A DNA stretch of 64,000 nucleotides, taken from NCBI GenBank assembly GCA_052400625.1, contig JBQTGH010000001.1. One strand, 5' to 3'. The notes beneath the pieces are model-generated. The model saw nothing but the letters and a program-made list of their open reading frames with translations, had not been told where the DNA came from and made no database searches. The position numbers were made by a program, and so were the translations under genes. Below, piece after piece: positions 44,739-54,836 of the stretch. How positions within the stretch are numbered: the stretch's first letter is position 1; each line of letters starts with the position of its first letter. This DNA comes from Thermophagus sp052400625 (GTDB lineage: Bacteria > Bacteroidota > Bacteroidia > Bacteroidales > Marinilabiliaceae).

Positions 44739-46577
44739 TCATTGAATATTTTTAATATGGTCGTACCAGGTAAATTTCAAAACAGCAGAAGTTCCAAGCA
44801 AAACGGCCAAAGAAATCCATGCTGACTGATATTGACCTGAAAGGAAGAACAAAGGTAATACCACCATAGACATCTGCCAGGAAATCCCAATCAGCACATT
44901 AAAACAATCTCTCCAAAAATCTTTATTGGGGACAAAATCAGGATCATCCGCAATCACTGCTCTTTTTACCGGTTCCCAAAATCCCCAAGGACGTGTTTGT
45001 TTATAAAACTTCTTTAAAACCGCCATGCTTTCCGGCTTTGTTAACAACGTTCCGGCAATTGAAGCAGACATGGATATAATCAATGTCACAGGAAACATAT
45101 AAATATCAATAGCCCCGGGCACAAAAACACGAAAAACCGGTGGCACAATGATGGAGGCCACTAAACCTCCCAACATGCCCCAAAAATACCCCATTCCGTT
45201 AAACCGCCACCAAATCCACTTTAACACATTGGCAGCCGCATAACCGCCATAAAGAGAGGAGGTAATCCAAAGGGTGAGGCTATTCAGTGATTTTGCAAAA
45301 AGACCAAATACCAATCCGATAATGACCAACAAAAGACTGGACATATAACTGTAACGAATCAATTTTTTATTGGAAGCCTCAGGGTTCAAATATTTTTTAT
45401 ATAAATCGTTGATTAAATAGGCCGGTGCAGCATTGATAAAAGCTGCAAAAGTTCCCATAAAAGCAGCCAACAGCCCAGCCAAAAGGATCCCTTTAATTCC
45501 TATGGGAATAAACTCCTGAATCGCCAATGGCAAAACCATTTCAAAGTCCGGCTCCGCTCCCATTTTCATTAATTCAGGCTTGAGATAGACCAATCCCAAC
45601 ACGGCTAATCCACCGATCATAAGATAACGCGGTATAAACAATACCAGAGAAGTTAAACCACTCATTTTAGCGGCATCAGCGGGTGTTCTTGTGGAAAGAA
45701 TACGTTGCATGTCATAACTGGGTACCGGTCCTGCTAAACTGGCAAACACCCCTTTGAGAATCATCATCATCAACAACATGCCAAACATTTGATATCCATC
45801 CTGGGCAATCTTTCCATTTAGTTGAGGAAACAATTCAGACCAATCAAGATTAAGATTCCATTCAGGCCATAAATTGGTCCATCCCTGAGGAATAACCGCC
45901 TCAATTTGCTCAGGAGTAACTTTATTGAAGGCAATAATACCGATTGAAACGCAAGCGACCGTCATGATCAAGAACTGAAGTACTTCAGTACTTACCACAC
46001 TGTACATACCCCCTTTCATGGTATAGATAGTAGTGATCGCAATAATGATAAAAGCATATACTTCCTGAGATGTTAAATGCAATCCCAGAATGGTGGTTGA
46101 CAAGTCCCAAGAAAAAAAGGTAGCCGCAAATTTTCCGATCCCTTCAACAAAATAGGCAATAAAGCCGATGACACTGACCACGGCAAACAACACCACAATA
46201 ATATGAGATAAACGCCCCCCTTTACCCTCTCCGAATCGGAACGTTATCCACTGAGCACCGGTCATGGTATTGGATCTTCGCATCCAAATGGCCAGAAACA
46301 CCATTACAAAAATTTGATTCCATACAGGCCATAGCCAAGGGATCCATGCACTTTTTAGGCCATAAACAAAAACAATGGTAACCGTCCACATGGTTCCGGA
46401 AATATCAAACATCCCGGAAGCATTGGACAATCCAAGATAGTACCATTTGATCGTGTTTCCGCCAAGAAAATAGGCCTCAAGGTTTTTCGAGGCCCGCTTT
46501 GACAACCAAAATCCTAAAAATAAAGTTATTACCAAATATGAGAAAACAATACTAATGTCGATGAGTGATAAATTCAT
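44739..46577 (-). CDS. Sodium:solute symporter (SSS family), sugar type
   Basis: A 612-residue carrier with about 14 helices; ATG 46577 (MNLSLIDISI) is preferred to an upstream TTG. Family signs: FLGFWLSKRASKNLEAYFLGGNTIKWYYLGLSN at helix 1-2, GGMYSVVSTEVLQFLIM, and RILSTRTPADAAKMSG. Related to SGLT-like permeases in PULs that import oligosaccharides or monosaccharides with Na+. Next to the cytosolic GH130, it probably brings in the mannosyl disaccharide. Confidence 0.87.
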   Translation of the reverse strand: MNLSLIDISIVFSYLVITLFLGFWLSKRASKNLEAYFLGGNTIKWYYLGLSNASGMFDISGTMWTVTIVFVYGLKSAWIPWLWPVWNQIFVMVFLAIWMRRSNTMTGAQWITFRFGEGKGGRLSHIIVVLFAVVSVIGFIAYFVEGIGKFAATFFSWDLSTTILGLHLTSQEVYAFIIIAITTIYTMKGGMYSVVSTEVLQFLIMTVACVSIGIIAFNKVTPEQIEAVIPQGWTNLWPEWNLNLDWSELFPQLNGKIAQDGYQMFGMLLMMMILKGVFASLAGPVPSYDMQRILSTRTPADAAKMSGLTSLVLFIPRYLMIGGLAVLGLVYLKPELMKMGAEPDFEMVLPLAIQEFIPIGIKGILLAGLLAAFMGTFAAFINAAPAYLINDLYKKYLNPEASNKKLIRYSYMSSLLLVIIGLVFGLFAKSLNSLTLWITSSLYGGYAAANVLKWIWWRFNGMGYFWGMLGGLVASIIVPPVFRVFVPGAIDIYMFPVTLIISMSASIAGTLLTKPESMAVLKKFYKQTRPWGFWEPVKRAVIADDPDFVPNKDFWRDCFNVLIGISWQMSMVVLPLFFLSGQYQSAWISLAVLLGTSAVLKFTWYDHIKNIQ

Positions 46578-46826
46578 GATTATTAAAATATAGTATGACA
46601 AATCATATAAAAACAATATCTAAAATGGTGTCCATCAAATTTCACCCTCCCTGCCCACAAAAAAATGATTGACTCTCCACAACCATTCATTTCAAATTAA
46701 TAAAACCATCTTTATCCACCATTAAAAAACCATCTCTCACAATTCTCTGTCAATGCTCATTAACAGCACCACTAAAAAATAAAAAAATCCAATATTAAAT
46801 AAATAATCATATCTATCACAATCAGA

Positions 46827-49157
46827 TTAGTCAACAATTATACGGCTCTTCAGCCGTATATCATCAGATGCCGCACCAACCATTAACGTAAAGGCTCCCG
46901 GCTCTACGCTCCTCTGGTAGTCTTTATTCACTATGGAAAAATCATCACTGCAAATAGAGAATGACACTTCCTTCTTTTCGCCTTTTCTTAAAAATACCCT
47001 TTTAAACTGTTTAAGCTGTTTCGCGGGTTGAACCATAGACGAAAATTCGTCTCGAAGATAGAGTTGAACGACCTCATCCCCATGAAAATTTCCGGTATTC
47101 CGCACTGTGCATCTAACATTAAAATCATGCTCTCCTACTTTCTCCACAGTAAGATTTTCGTATTTAAAAGTGGAAAAACTGAGGCCATAACCAAAGCTAT
47201 ATAACGGGGTAGCAGGCATTTCTACATAACTATGCGTACCGGGTCTTTTTTTGTTATAATAAACAGGAATCTGCCCCTCATGGCGGGGGATCGAAATAGG
47301 AAGCCGGCCTGCAGGATTATAATCCCCAAAAATAACATCGGCAATGGCGTTTCCCCCTTCCTGACCAGGATACCAAGCACAAATTAAGGCATCAGCATTT
47401 TGTGCTGCCCAATTCATCTTCAGAGGCCGTCCCTGGATGTATACGACAATAAGAGGTTTTCCAGTATTTTTTAAAGCTTTTAATAAATCTAATTGTTTGC
47501 CCAGAAGATCAAGGGTAGCCCTGTCGTATCCTTCTCCGGCATCCATATCACTAATACGTTCATCCCTAGCAACAGCAGCACCGTTATCTAAATACTCGGT
47601 TTTAAAATCACGAGCACTTGACCCGCCTACAACAACGACCACAGCATCGGCCTGACCAGCAACTTCCACTGCTTTTGCTATCTCTGTATGATTAGTATCT
47701 CTAATAGCACACCCCTTAATGTATTCAGTTGCTCCAGCAGGCAACTTTGAGCGAATACCATCTAAAACAGTTTTAATGTTACTGTCTTCCTGCGGTGCAG
47801 TATAATCTCCAAGAATATTATACTTATTGTCGGCATTGGGTCCAATTACAGCAATTTTTCCAATATTCTTTTTTAAAGGCAGCAGATTATTTTTGTTCTC
47901 GAGCAAAACCACCGACTCTTGCGCTGCCCTTCTGGCAACAGCCACATGTTGAGGATTGCGAACCATTTTCTCCGCTATTTCAGGATCAACATATGGATGA
48001 TCAAACAATCCCATTTCGAACTTCAATCGTAACACCCGGGCCACAGCAGTATCTATCAAACTTTCATCAATATTTTCATTTTTCACAGCATCTATAAGCT
48101 TAAGAAAAGCCTTTCCTCCCAAATCTACATCAACCCCTGCCGAGAGGGCCATTTCTGAAGCTTCTTGTATAGATTTGGCCACATAATGTGAACCATGCAA
48201 ACCCTCTATACTTCCAAGATCAGAGACCACGAAGCCATTAAAATGCCATCGGTCTCTTAAAACATCTGTCAAGAAATATTTATTGGCAGTAGATGGAACA
48301 CCATCAATAGAATTATAGGAAGTCATCACCGACAAGGCCCCTGCATCAATGGCAGCCTTAAATGGAGGGAGGAAATTTTCTTCCAAATCCCGCTGCCCAA
48401 TATTTACAAGATTCCCGTTTTGTCCTCCTTCGGAGATACCATAAGCCAAAAAATGTTTCAAAGTCGAAATAACGCTGTAGGGCTGGTTTAACTTACCGCC
48501 TCCTAAACCTTTTACCATGGCGGCCCCTAATTTAGCAGATAATACGGGGTCCTCACCGAAAGTTTCTTCCACTCTGGACCAACGAGGATCTCGAACGAGA
48601 TCAAGAATGGGACCATAACTGATGTGAGCGCCCTGTGAACGAACTTCTGTAGCAATAACTTTCCCTACTTGTTCAAGAAGATCTGGTGACCATGTGGATG
48701 CAAGGCCTATCCCTGTAGGAAATACTGTAGTTCCAATAGCCATATGCCCATGGGGAGCTTCCTCTGCCAGAAAAACAGGGATGCCTAATCGCGTTTTTTC
48801 AGTTGCATAATTTTGAATGGCATTAGCAGTTTCTGCAGCCAATCGAGGCGTAAGACCATTTTTTAATGTTTTCTTGGTCCAGGGATCAGCCCTGAACGTA
48901 GCCCATAACATACCAATAGACTGATGCTCTACAATTTCCTTAAACTCATCAGAACAAGCCACATGGTTGTCCATTTTCGAATACATGGGCCACCCTAATG
49001 GACAAAGTAGTTGTCCAACTTTTTCATTGAGTGTCATGCGGGATAGCAAGTCGTTGGTCCTCGTCTCCACAGACTTTGAAGGATCTTTATAAATCTGCCC
49101 CGACATAGAGGGCATAGACACTAATAATACCCAGAGAAACAAAATACAATTCCGCAT
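46827..49157 (-). CDS. GH3 beta-glycosidase, exported
   Basis: A 776-residue enzyme; ATG 49157 gives a good signal peptide (MRNCILFLWVLLVSMPSMSG). GH3 layout: TIM barrel (about 30-390) with TLKHFLAYG and nucleophile site FVVSDLGSIEG; alpha/beta sandwich (about 420-620) with VVVVGGSSARDF and ICAWYPGQEGGNAIADVIFGD; fibronectin-III-like C-terminus (VRNTGNFHGDEVVQLYL). Family members cleave beta-glucosides, beta-xylosides or, rarely, beta-mannosides. With two GH130 enzymes around it, it probably trims glucose from glucomannan-type or similar oligosaccharides in the periplasm; that is inference. Confidence 0.93.
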   Translation of the reverse strand: MRNCILFLWVLLVSMPSMSGQIYKDPSKSVETRTNDLLSRMTLNEKVGQLLCPLGWPMYSKMDNHVACSDEFKEIVEHQSIGMLWATFRADPWTKKTLKNGLTPRLAAETANAIQNYATEKTRLGIPVFLAEEAPHGHMAIGTTVFPTGIGLASTWSPDLLEQVGKVIATEVRSQGAHISYGPILDLVRDPRWSRVEETFGEDPVLSAKLGAAMVKGLGGGKLNQPYSVISTLKHFLAYGISEGGQNGNLVNIGQRDLEENFLPPFKAAIDAGALSVMTSYNSIDGVPSTANKYFLTDVLRDRWHFNGFVVSDLGSIEGLHGSHYVAKSIQEASEMALSAGVDVDLGGKAFLKLIDAVKNENIDESLIDTAVARVLRLKFEMGLFDHPYVDPEIAEKMVRNPQHVAVARRAAQESVVLLENKNNLLPLKKNIGKIAVIGPNADNKYNILGDYTAPQEDSNIKTVLDGIRSKLPAGATEYIKGCAIRDTNHTEIAKAVEVAGQADAVVVVVGGSSARDFKTEYLDNGAAVARDERISDMDAGEGYDRATLDLLGKQLDLLKALKNTGKPLIVVYIQGRPLKMNWAAQNADALICAWYPGQEGGNAIADVIFGDYNPAGRLPISIPRHEGQIPVYYNKKRPGTHSYVEMPATPLYSFGYGLSFSTFKYENLTVEKVGEHDFNVRCTVRNTGNFHGDEVVQLYLRDEFSSMVQPAKQLKQFKRVFLRKGEKKEVSFSICSDDFSIVNKDYQRSVEPGAFTLMVGAASDDIRLKSRIIVD

Positions 49158-49303
49158 CTTAAAGTTTTTTATTCGTTGCTCCAAACAATAGAAAATAAGA
49201 GTGAAGGTAGGCGCAAAGGGTTAAATACCATTTTCCAAGGTTAAAACTTCTACAAAAACACTATTTGTACAATTATAAGCTAAAAAATTTACCTGGAAAA
49301 AAT

Positions 49304-49909
49304 TTAAAACAAATTCAGTATTAAGGGCACCAGTATAGGCACCAACAAAGTCAGCGTAATTCCACTAAAAACAGCAATAATGCCATACTCTTTTCCCGAA
49401 TATTTTACTATCACCGGAAGGGTTGTATCCATAGCAGTAGCACCTCCCGAAGCAATGCCCGCCAATTTCCCAAAGAAGCGTACCATGATAGGAACCAACA
49501 ACAGGGTTAATATCTCCCTGAATATATTGGACAGCAAAGCTACAACGCCCAATTGCGGACCACTTAATCGGCTGATAAATACGGAAGATAAAGAATAATA
49601 ACCGAATCCGGCACCAACAGCCATTGCTTCATTAATCGCCATATCTTTCAAAAAGAAAGAAACAACAGCTGCCCCGGACAGAGATCCTACAATCACCAAC
49701 AAAGGAACCAATATTATCTTAAAATTCATCTGCAACAATATCTTAAAGGCTTCTTTATCTGCGCCGGTACTCATCCCTACCATTAACATCAAACCGAATA
49801 AAGTGTAAGTGACCAAGTCTTCATCCCCCAAAAAAGAAGGAAATATATCATATATTCCTCCCAATAATCCAAGTATAAAAAATGATACTATGATTAAACT
49901 TCCTTTCAT
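49304..49909 (-). CDS. LysO-type lysine exporter, C-terminal half (split gene)
   Basis: About 201 residues, from ATG 49909 (MKGSLIIVSFFILG). A longer frame begins at TTG 49999, overlapping the upstream stop, but its extra 30 residues look non-conserved. Six to seven helices with LMLMVGMSTGADKEAF and AVGAGFGYYSLSSVFISRLSGPQLG, which are DUF340/LysO signatures. LysO exports L-lysine and toxic analogues in E. coli as one 299-residue chain; here, as in many Bacteroidota, it is two genes that presumably assemble. Its presence inside a glycan locus is odd. Confidence 0.83.
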   Translation of the reverse strand: MKGSLIIVSFFILGLLGGIYDIFPSFLGDEDLVTYTLFGLMLMVGMSTGADKEAFKILLQMNFKIILVPLLVIVGSLSGAAVVSFFLKDMAINEAMAVGAGFGYYSLSSVFISRLSGPQLGVVALLSNIFREILTLLLVPIMVRFFGKLAGIASGGATAMDTTLPVIVKYSGKEYGIIAVFSGITLTLLVPILVPLILNLF

Positions 49910-49995
49910 AAAAAACGATTCTTTTAACACGACAAAAATCGATAACCCGGCGACATCATTAATTACTGTTCCGCCAAAGCTACTATTTGAGTGCT

Positions 49996-50283
49996 TCAAC
50001 CCTCTCTATTTTCAAAAAACCATTTATACACCACAAATGCCAGAAGTATACTCCCCAAAATAGCCCCCAAAGCGAGAACTATAGCATCTAATCCTATTTT
50101 TGAAAAATTATTGAGTATTTCCTCTTTTCTCCCAACTGAGATGCCTAATAAAAATAACAATAAATAAATGGTCCAATTAACACCAGAATCTAAAAATTTC
50201 CGAAACTTATTCCTGTTTCGAAAAAAAAGGTATCCAATTAAAAGGCCCAAGAAAAAAAGTGCTACAACAATAAATGGAATCAT
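49996..50283 (-). CDS. LysO-type lysine exporter, N-terminal half (split gene)
   Basis: A 95-residue membrane protein from ATG 50283 (a GTG three codons earlier is possible). Three helices: MIPFIVVALFFLGLLIGY, VNWTIYLLLFLLGISVG and LDAIVLALGAILGSILLAFVVY. The LLFLLGISVGRKEEIL motif is typical of the LysO N-terminal module. Followed directly by the other half. Confidence 0.82.
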   Translation of the reverse strand: MIPFIVVALFFLGLLIGYLFFRNRNKFRKFLDSGVNWTIYLLLFLLGISVGRKEEILNNFSKIGLDAIVLALGAILGSILLAFVVYKWFFENREG

Positions 50284-50626
50284 ATCCCTCACCGATTTTA
50301 ACTAAACGATACTTTTATATCCTTAAAAATTTGGTCCATGAGGAAAAAGTCCGCACCAAAAAATCATAAAGGCAAATACCGTCCTTTTCCAGTCATTTAC
50401 CCAATAGGAAAAATCAACAACAATGAATTGATACAAGAGACCCTGTTTCATCTTTTTCCAAGAAAACTCAGGCCGCAGATCATATTATAAAACCGGGAAG
50501 CTCTCTTGCAATCCGTTCTTTTTCGACACATAGCACCGATAAAGCGGAATGAAAGAGAGCTTCCCGGTATACCTTCAAACAAAAAAAAGCCTGAAATCTA
50601 TAATAAGAAATAAACTTTCAGAACGA
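50284..50626. other. Spacer between FHS transporter and lysO genes
   Basis: About 340 bp. Contains the long hairpin at 50492-50568. No gene seen. Confidence 0.5.
50492..50568 (-). terminator. Long 16-bp hairpin downstream of the FHS transporter
   Basis: ACCGGGAAGCTCTCTT (50492-50507) is perfectly complementary to 50553-50568, loop 45 nt. On the minus strand TTTATAAT follows. It parallels the hairpin downstream of fucP. Confidence 0.6.
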
Positions 50627-51784
50627 CTAATCTTGTGTTTTCACTTTCACCACATAAGCAGCCAGCAAAAGATAAAGCATCCCTGCCAGTATCACTAACA
50701 TACTCCCGGTTTGGCCAATGGCATCGGATGCCAGCCCCATCAACGGAGGTAATACAGCACCACCTGAAACGCCCATGATCATTAACCCTGATATTTCATT
50801 TCCTCTTTCAGGTCTTTTTTGCAAAGCCATCGAAAAAATAATGGAAAAGATATTGGCGATAGCAAATCCAATGACGGCCACCAGAATTAAAATCGGAACC
50901 GTCCCATTACTAAACAACATTAAGATCATTGCAGCCACAGCGGAAATCATGCTTATTCTGAAAAATCTCATTGCAGATAATTTGGCCAGCAAAATTGCCC
51001 CGGTCAAAGCTCCAAACGTACGGGCGGCAAAGTAAAGACTGGTTCCCAGGCCGGCTTGTTCCAAAGGCAGCCCGGTACGTTCCATCAAAAATTTAGGTGT
51101 AGCGGTATTCATACCCACATCTACTCCAACAACAAACAAGATACCCATAAAGAGCAGCAAAATAGTCTTGTCCTTCAATAATCCGAAAGCCTCACCAAAC
51201 GAGGTCGTCTGTTCTACACTTTCTTCACGGGGAATTGGCACCAACCAAAGCCAAAGCCCCGACAATAGTGTGACCACAGCAAATAAGGGGAACAACATTT
51301 TCCAGTTTCCCAGAGAAGCGGCTGCAAAACCGGCTATAATGGGGCCCAAAAACGAAGCAATCGCCTTCATAAATTGACCAAGGGTAAGACGACTGGTCAA
51401 TTGCTCCTGACTAACAACGTTCGACACCAACGGATTAAGAGAAACCTGCAAAATGGTATTCCCGATTCCGAGCAATGCAAACGCCAAAAGAGCCATTCCA
51501 TAGCTGTAGGCGATCCACGGAACCAGCATGGCAATTACTGTTATAACCATACTAAGCAAAACAGTATTTTTCCGCCCCAGTTTATTCATTAACAACCCTG
51601 TGGGTACCGAAAAGACAAAAAACCAAAGAAAAACCATCATTGGCAACAGGTTGGCCACAGAATCACTAAGATTAAAGTCTTTCTGAACATAACTGGTCGA
51701 AATACCTACCACATCGACAAACCCCATTACGAAGAAACCGAAAAGAACGGGCAGGACTTTTGATAATGATGAATTACTACTCAT
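50627..51784 (-). CDS. FHS-family MFS sugar transporter (FucP/GluP-like)
   Basis: A 385-residue, 12-helix carrier. N-terminal MGFVDVVGISTSYVQKDF, motif-A-like TGLLMNKLGRKNTVL, and QVSLNPLVSNVV at the place of the FHS signature. It is shorter and clearly different from fucP. Sits after the exported GH130 in the second PUL, so it may take up the released mannose or a disaccharide; substrate is not readable from the sequence. Confidence 0.83.
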   Translation of the reverse strand: MSSNSSLSKVLPVLFGFFVMGFVDVVGISTSYVQKDFNLSDSVANLLPMMVFLWFFVFSVPTGLLMNKLGRKNTVLLSMVITVIAMLVPWIAYSYGMALLAFALLGIGNTILQVSLNPLVSNVVSQEQLTSRLTLGQFMKAIASFLGPIIAGFAAASLGNWKMLFPLFAVVTLLSGLWLWLVPIPREESVEQTTSFGEAFGLLKDKTILLLFMGILFVVGVDVGMNTATPKFLMERTGLPLEQAGLGTSLYFAARTFGALTGAILLAKLSAMRFFRISMISAVAAMILMLFSNGTVPILILVAVIGFAIANIFSIIFSMALQKRPERGNEISGLMIMGVSGGAVLPPLMGLASDAIGQTGSMLVILAGMLYLLLAAYVVKVKTQD

Positions 51785-52017
51785 AACATGAAACTTGTTT
51801 TAAAAGTCTTATAAAAATTAGATTGATGATATAATAAAATTCCAGGGAATCACCTCCCATCTCTTATAAATCCCAGACAGTCATCACATACCGCCTGGGA
51901 TCTATGGCTATTCAATTTTTCAACTAGTAAAAACACTCTCAAAAATATCAATCGCACAACGTTCCTTCACTTCAAAGCCCAAAAAGCTCATCTTCGCAAA
52001 GAATTGAAACATTAGAT

Positions 52018-53166
52018 CTAGTTTAAGATTGCCTCAGATTCGGCTACCGCAATCTTTGAGTCTGCAGTTCCATAGTAAAGGAACCATTTTCCTTTAAAGT
52101 GGGCCAATCCTTCCACAAAACACACATTATTCACCTGCCCCGTAATTTCAAAAGGCTGATCCGGTGCAATAAACCACTGATTGGTTCGATGCAATACCTT
52201 TGTCGGATCGTTTTTGTCCATAATAATCTGTCCTGCGGCATAAGTCCCATCGGCAAGCTTCTTATCACCAAAAGAAGGACTATTTTTACTGTTATATATC
52301 AACAAAATACCTTGCTCTGTAATAATTGCAGGAGGCCCCGGCTCCACCAATTCACTATCAAACATCCCTTTTCGTGTAGAAAACACGATCTTAAAGGGAA
52401 CGGTATAGTGGCGCATGGTATCGAGCTTCATTTTTTCAGGATCTTTTTCAATTATCGGTTGCCAATCAATTAGATTATCTGATGTGGCAAGATAAATGTT
52501 AGATTCTCCCCAATACATCCAATATTTTCCGTTTATCTTTTCAGCAACCATTCGTCCGTCCTTTTCACGACAAACAATGGAACCGGCTTTCGACCACATA
52601 TTAACGAAATCTCCCCCACTGGCTTTCTTAAACACTGATCCATGTTTTTCCCACGTTCTTAAATCTTTTGAGGTAGCCACAAAAAGTCTTGCCTTATCCC
52701 CATCATACGCGGTGTATGTCAAATAATATGTCCCGTTTTCATCTTCCACCAAACGAGGATCTTCACAGCCTCCCTCCCACTCAAATTTTTTATATTCATC
52801 GTTATCGGGGAACAAAACAGGATCCGTTCTTTTAACAAACCTGTATCCGTCCAGGCTATACGCCAAACCAATGCGCGATGTGCCATTATACCTTCCGATG
52901 CTGTCTTCGGCACGATACAAAAGAAAAACGGTATCTCCTCTTACGGCACTGGCCGGATTAAATACATCTTTTTCCTCCCAGTTGACAACAGATTCCCGAA
53001 CCGGACAGAAAAATTCCAAACTGTCGGAGGGAACAAGGCAGGGATTCACTTCAACATTTTTGGTAAATGGCACCAAAAACTTTGCTTCCTCCTGCGTCCC
53101 TGAAGGCTGACATGCAGACACCATAAAAACACAGGCTGCAGCCAAAGATATAAAAACATTTTTCAT
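52018..53166 (-). CDS. Exported GH130 lipoprotein, probable beta-1,2-mannosidase type
   Basis: A 382-residue lipoprotein; lipobox FMVSAC at about residue 19. GH130 propeller signs: VFNPASAVRGDTVFLLYRAED, GGCEDPRLVEDENGTYYLTYTAYD (EDPR site), VEPGPPAIITEQGILLIYNS and NNVCFVEGLAHFKGKWFLYYGTADSKIAVA. The phosphorylase YHG motif is replaced by YNS, which fits the hydrolytic GH130 branch (beta-1,2-mannosidases of Bacteroides) and an exported location, where phosphorolysis would be useless. Follows susD by 164 bp. Confidence 0.82.
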   Translation of the reverse strand: MKNVFISLAAACVFMVSACQPSGTQEEAKFLVPFTKNVEVNPCLVPSDSLEFFCPVRESVVNWEEKDVFNPASAVRGDTVFLLYRAEDSIGRYNGTSRIGLAYSLDGYRFVKRTDPVLFPDNDEYKKFEWEGGCEDPRLVEDENGTYYLTYTAYDGDKARLFVATSKDLRTWEKHGSVFKKASGGDFVNMWSKAGSIVCREKDGRMVAEKINGKYWMYWGESNIYLATSDNLIDWQPIIEKDPEKMKLDTMRHYTVPFKIVFSTRKGMFDSELVEPGPPAIITEQGILLIYNSKNSPSFGDKKLADGTYAAGQIIMDKNDPTKVLHRTNQWFIAPDQPFEITGQVNNVCFVEGLAHFKGKWFLYYGTADSKIAVAESEAILN

Positions 53167-53330
53167 CAGTTAAAAATTTTAATAATTTATCTTTAATGGT
53201 TTCTATTAGAATGAAATATTTACCCGTTTAATCATCACCATAAAGGGATGCTTTTCAACGTTAATGCATCCCTTTAAAATTGTCTCATCTTTTAAAGATC
53301 CAGTATGAAAACTAATGATACAGAAAAAGT

Positions 53331-54824
53331 TTAATACCCTTCATTCTGAACAATGCTTCCACCGGATCTGTCTACTTCGTCTTGTGGTATTGGATAGAGG
53401 TAATGAATATCTCTGAATCCGTAATCGCCCAATACCTCTTCGGCAATCCCCCAACGTTTTAGATCACGGAAACGATGTGACTCAAATCCCAGCTCTACAC
53501 GACGCTCATGAATCAACCATTCCTTAATTAAAGAAACATTTGTTTCGTTGACATCATAATCAGGTAATGTGCCTTCGGGGGGATAGGTTCCATTGGCCGA
53601 GATAGAATTTCTTGCCCTCTGCCGAATGGCATTTATTAACGAAATAGCTCCTTCAGTATCTCCGGTATTCAAGAGGGCTTCCGATTTCCAAAGAAGAACA
53701 TCGGCCCAGCGAATAAAAACTTTATTACTGGGAGAATCGTCATCGCCTTTATAAGTGCCATCCAATGATCCTAAAATTTTATTCACATTTTTGGATTCAA
53801 CATCAACTGTATATAACAACCTAGGATCATTTTCTTCAAATTCTTCCAGAAAATTATCTTCCGGTGCAACAAAGCCCCACCCCAACAGAGCGCATAGTCC
53901 ATTGCCTTTTTTCGGATTTTGTAAAGATTGGTGATCGTAACAAAAAATCACTTCATTCTCCTGAAATTCCTTATTTACATCGAAGCTGTCAAAATAGTTG
54001 GTATTAAGATCGTAGAATCCCAAAGTTTCCAAATCATTCACCTTGTTAATTACCTCATTCCACTCTTCCTTGAACAATGCCACTTTAGCCTGAAGGGCTA
54101 TAACAGCACCAAGAGAGGCGCGCCATTTCTCTTCCTCACTTGAATATTTGGATTCAGGAAGCAAATCACGGGCATTATTGAGATCTGAACGAATCTGATC
54201 CCAAACCTTGTCAGCCTCTGCTCTGACTGCCACTTCATATGCTTCATTAAAAGAAGTTAACGGCTTTAGGATAAGCGGCACATCTCCAAAATTTGTCACC
54301 AAATCAAAATAATAGAATGCTCTTAAAAAATAAGCTTCGCCGAGAAGACGGTCCTGTAATGATCCATCAAACGCAAGTTTTTCCATCATGGCATCATCAG
54401 TCAGATAATCAATGGCTGTATTGGATCTTGAAATACCTTCATAATTATAGGCCCATTGACCATTAAATCCGCCATTCGAAGCAATAAAGCTAAAATTATT
54501 AAGCTCATCCATCCAAGCCTGGTCACCGTCCGGATTCCACTTTTTCTGCATATCATCCGAAGCAATATCTTGCAGGATAAAGTCATTTCTGGTAACCGTA
54601 CCCTTATCCCATGCCCATTCACCAATTATATTGAGGGTACCGGAAAGTAACTGATAAGAAGATGTAACAGAATATTGCACCGTAGTTTTATTGGGTTCCA
54701 GATCCACCTGTTCAGGAGTCAACAAGCCTATTGGATCCTCTGTCAGATAATCTTCGCAAGAACCGAAGACCATAATTCCAACCGAAAACAAAAATATATT
54801 TCGCAGTAATTTCATGATATTCAT
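53331..54824 (-). CDS. SusD/RagB-family lipoprotein (second PUL)
   Basis: A 497-residue SusD homologue. Lipobox MVFGSC then EDYLTEDPIGLLTPE. Helical region LLGEAYFLRAFYYFDLVTNFGDVPLIL and C-terminal block WLIHERRVELGFESHRFRDLKRWG and LYPIPQDEVDR, ending NEGY. Binds oligosaccharide on top of its SusC partner, 12 bp upstream. Presumed substrate a mannose-containing glycan, from its neighbours. Confidence 0.95.
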   Translation of the reverse strand: MNIMKLLRNIFLFSVGIMVFGSCEDYLTEDPIGLLTPEQVDLEPNKTTVQYSVTSSYQLLSGTLNIIGEWAWDKGTVTRNDFILQDIASDDMQKKWNPDGDQAWMDELNNFSFIASNGGFNGQWAYNYEGISRSNTAIDYLTDDAMMEKLAFDGSLQDRLLGEAYFLRAFYYFDLVTNFGDVPLILKPLTSFNEAYEVAVRAEADKVWDQIRSDLNNARDLLPESKYSSEEEKWRASLGAVIALQAKVALFKEEWNEVINKVNDLETLGFYDLNTNYFDSFDVNKEFQENEVIFCYDHQSLQNPKKGNGLCALLGWGFVAPEDNFLEEFEENDPRLLYTVDVESKNVNKILGSLDGTYKGDDDSPSNKVFIRWADVLLWKSEALLNTGDTEGAISLINAIRQRARNSISANGTYPPEGTLPDYDVNETNVSLIKEWLIHERRVELGFESHRFRDLKRWGIAEEVLGDYGFRDIHYLYPIPQDEVDRSGGSIVQNEGY

Positions 54825-54836
54825 TTTTTGGTATGG

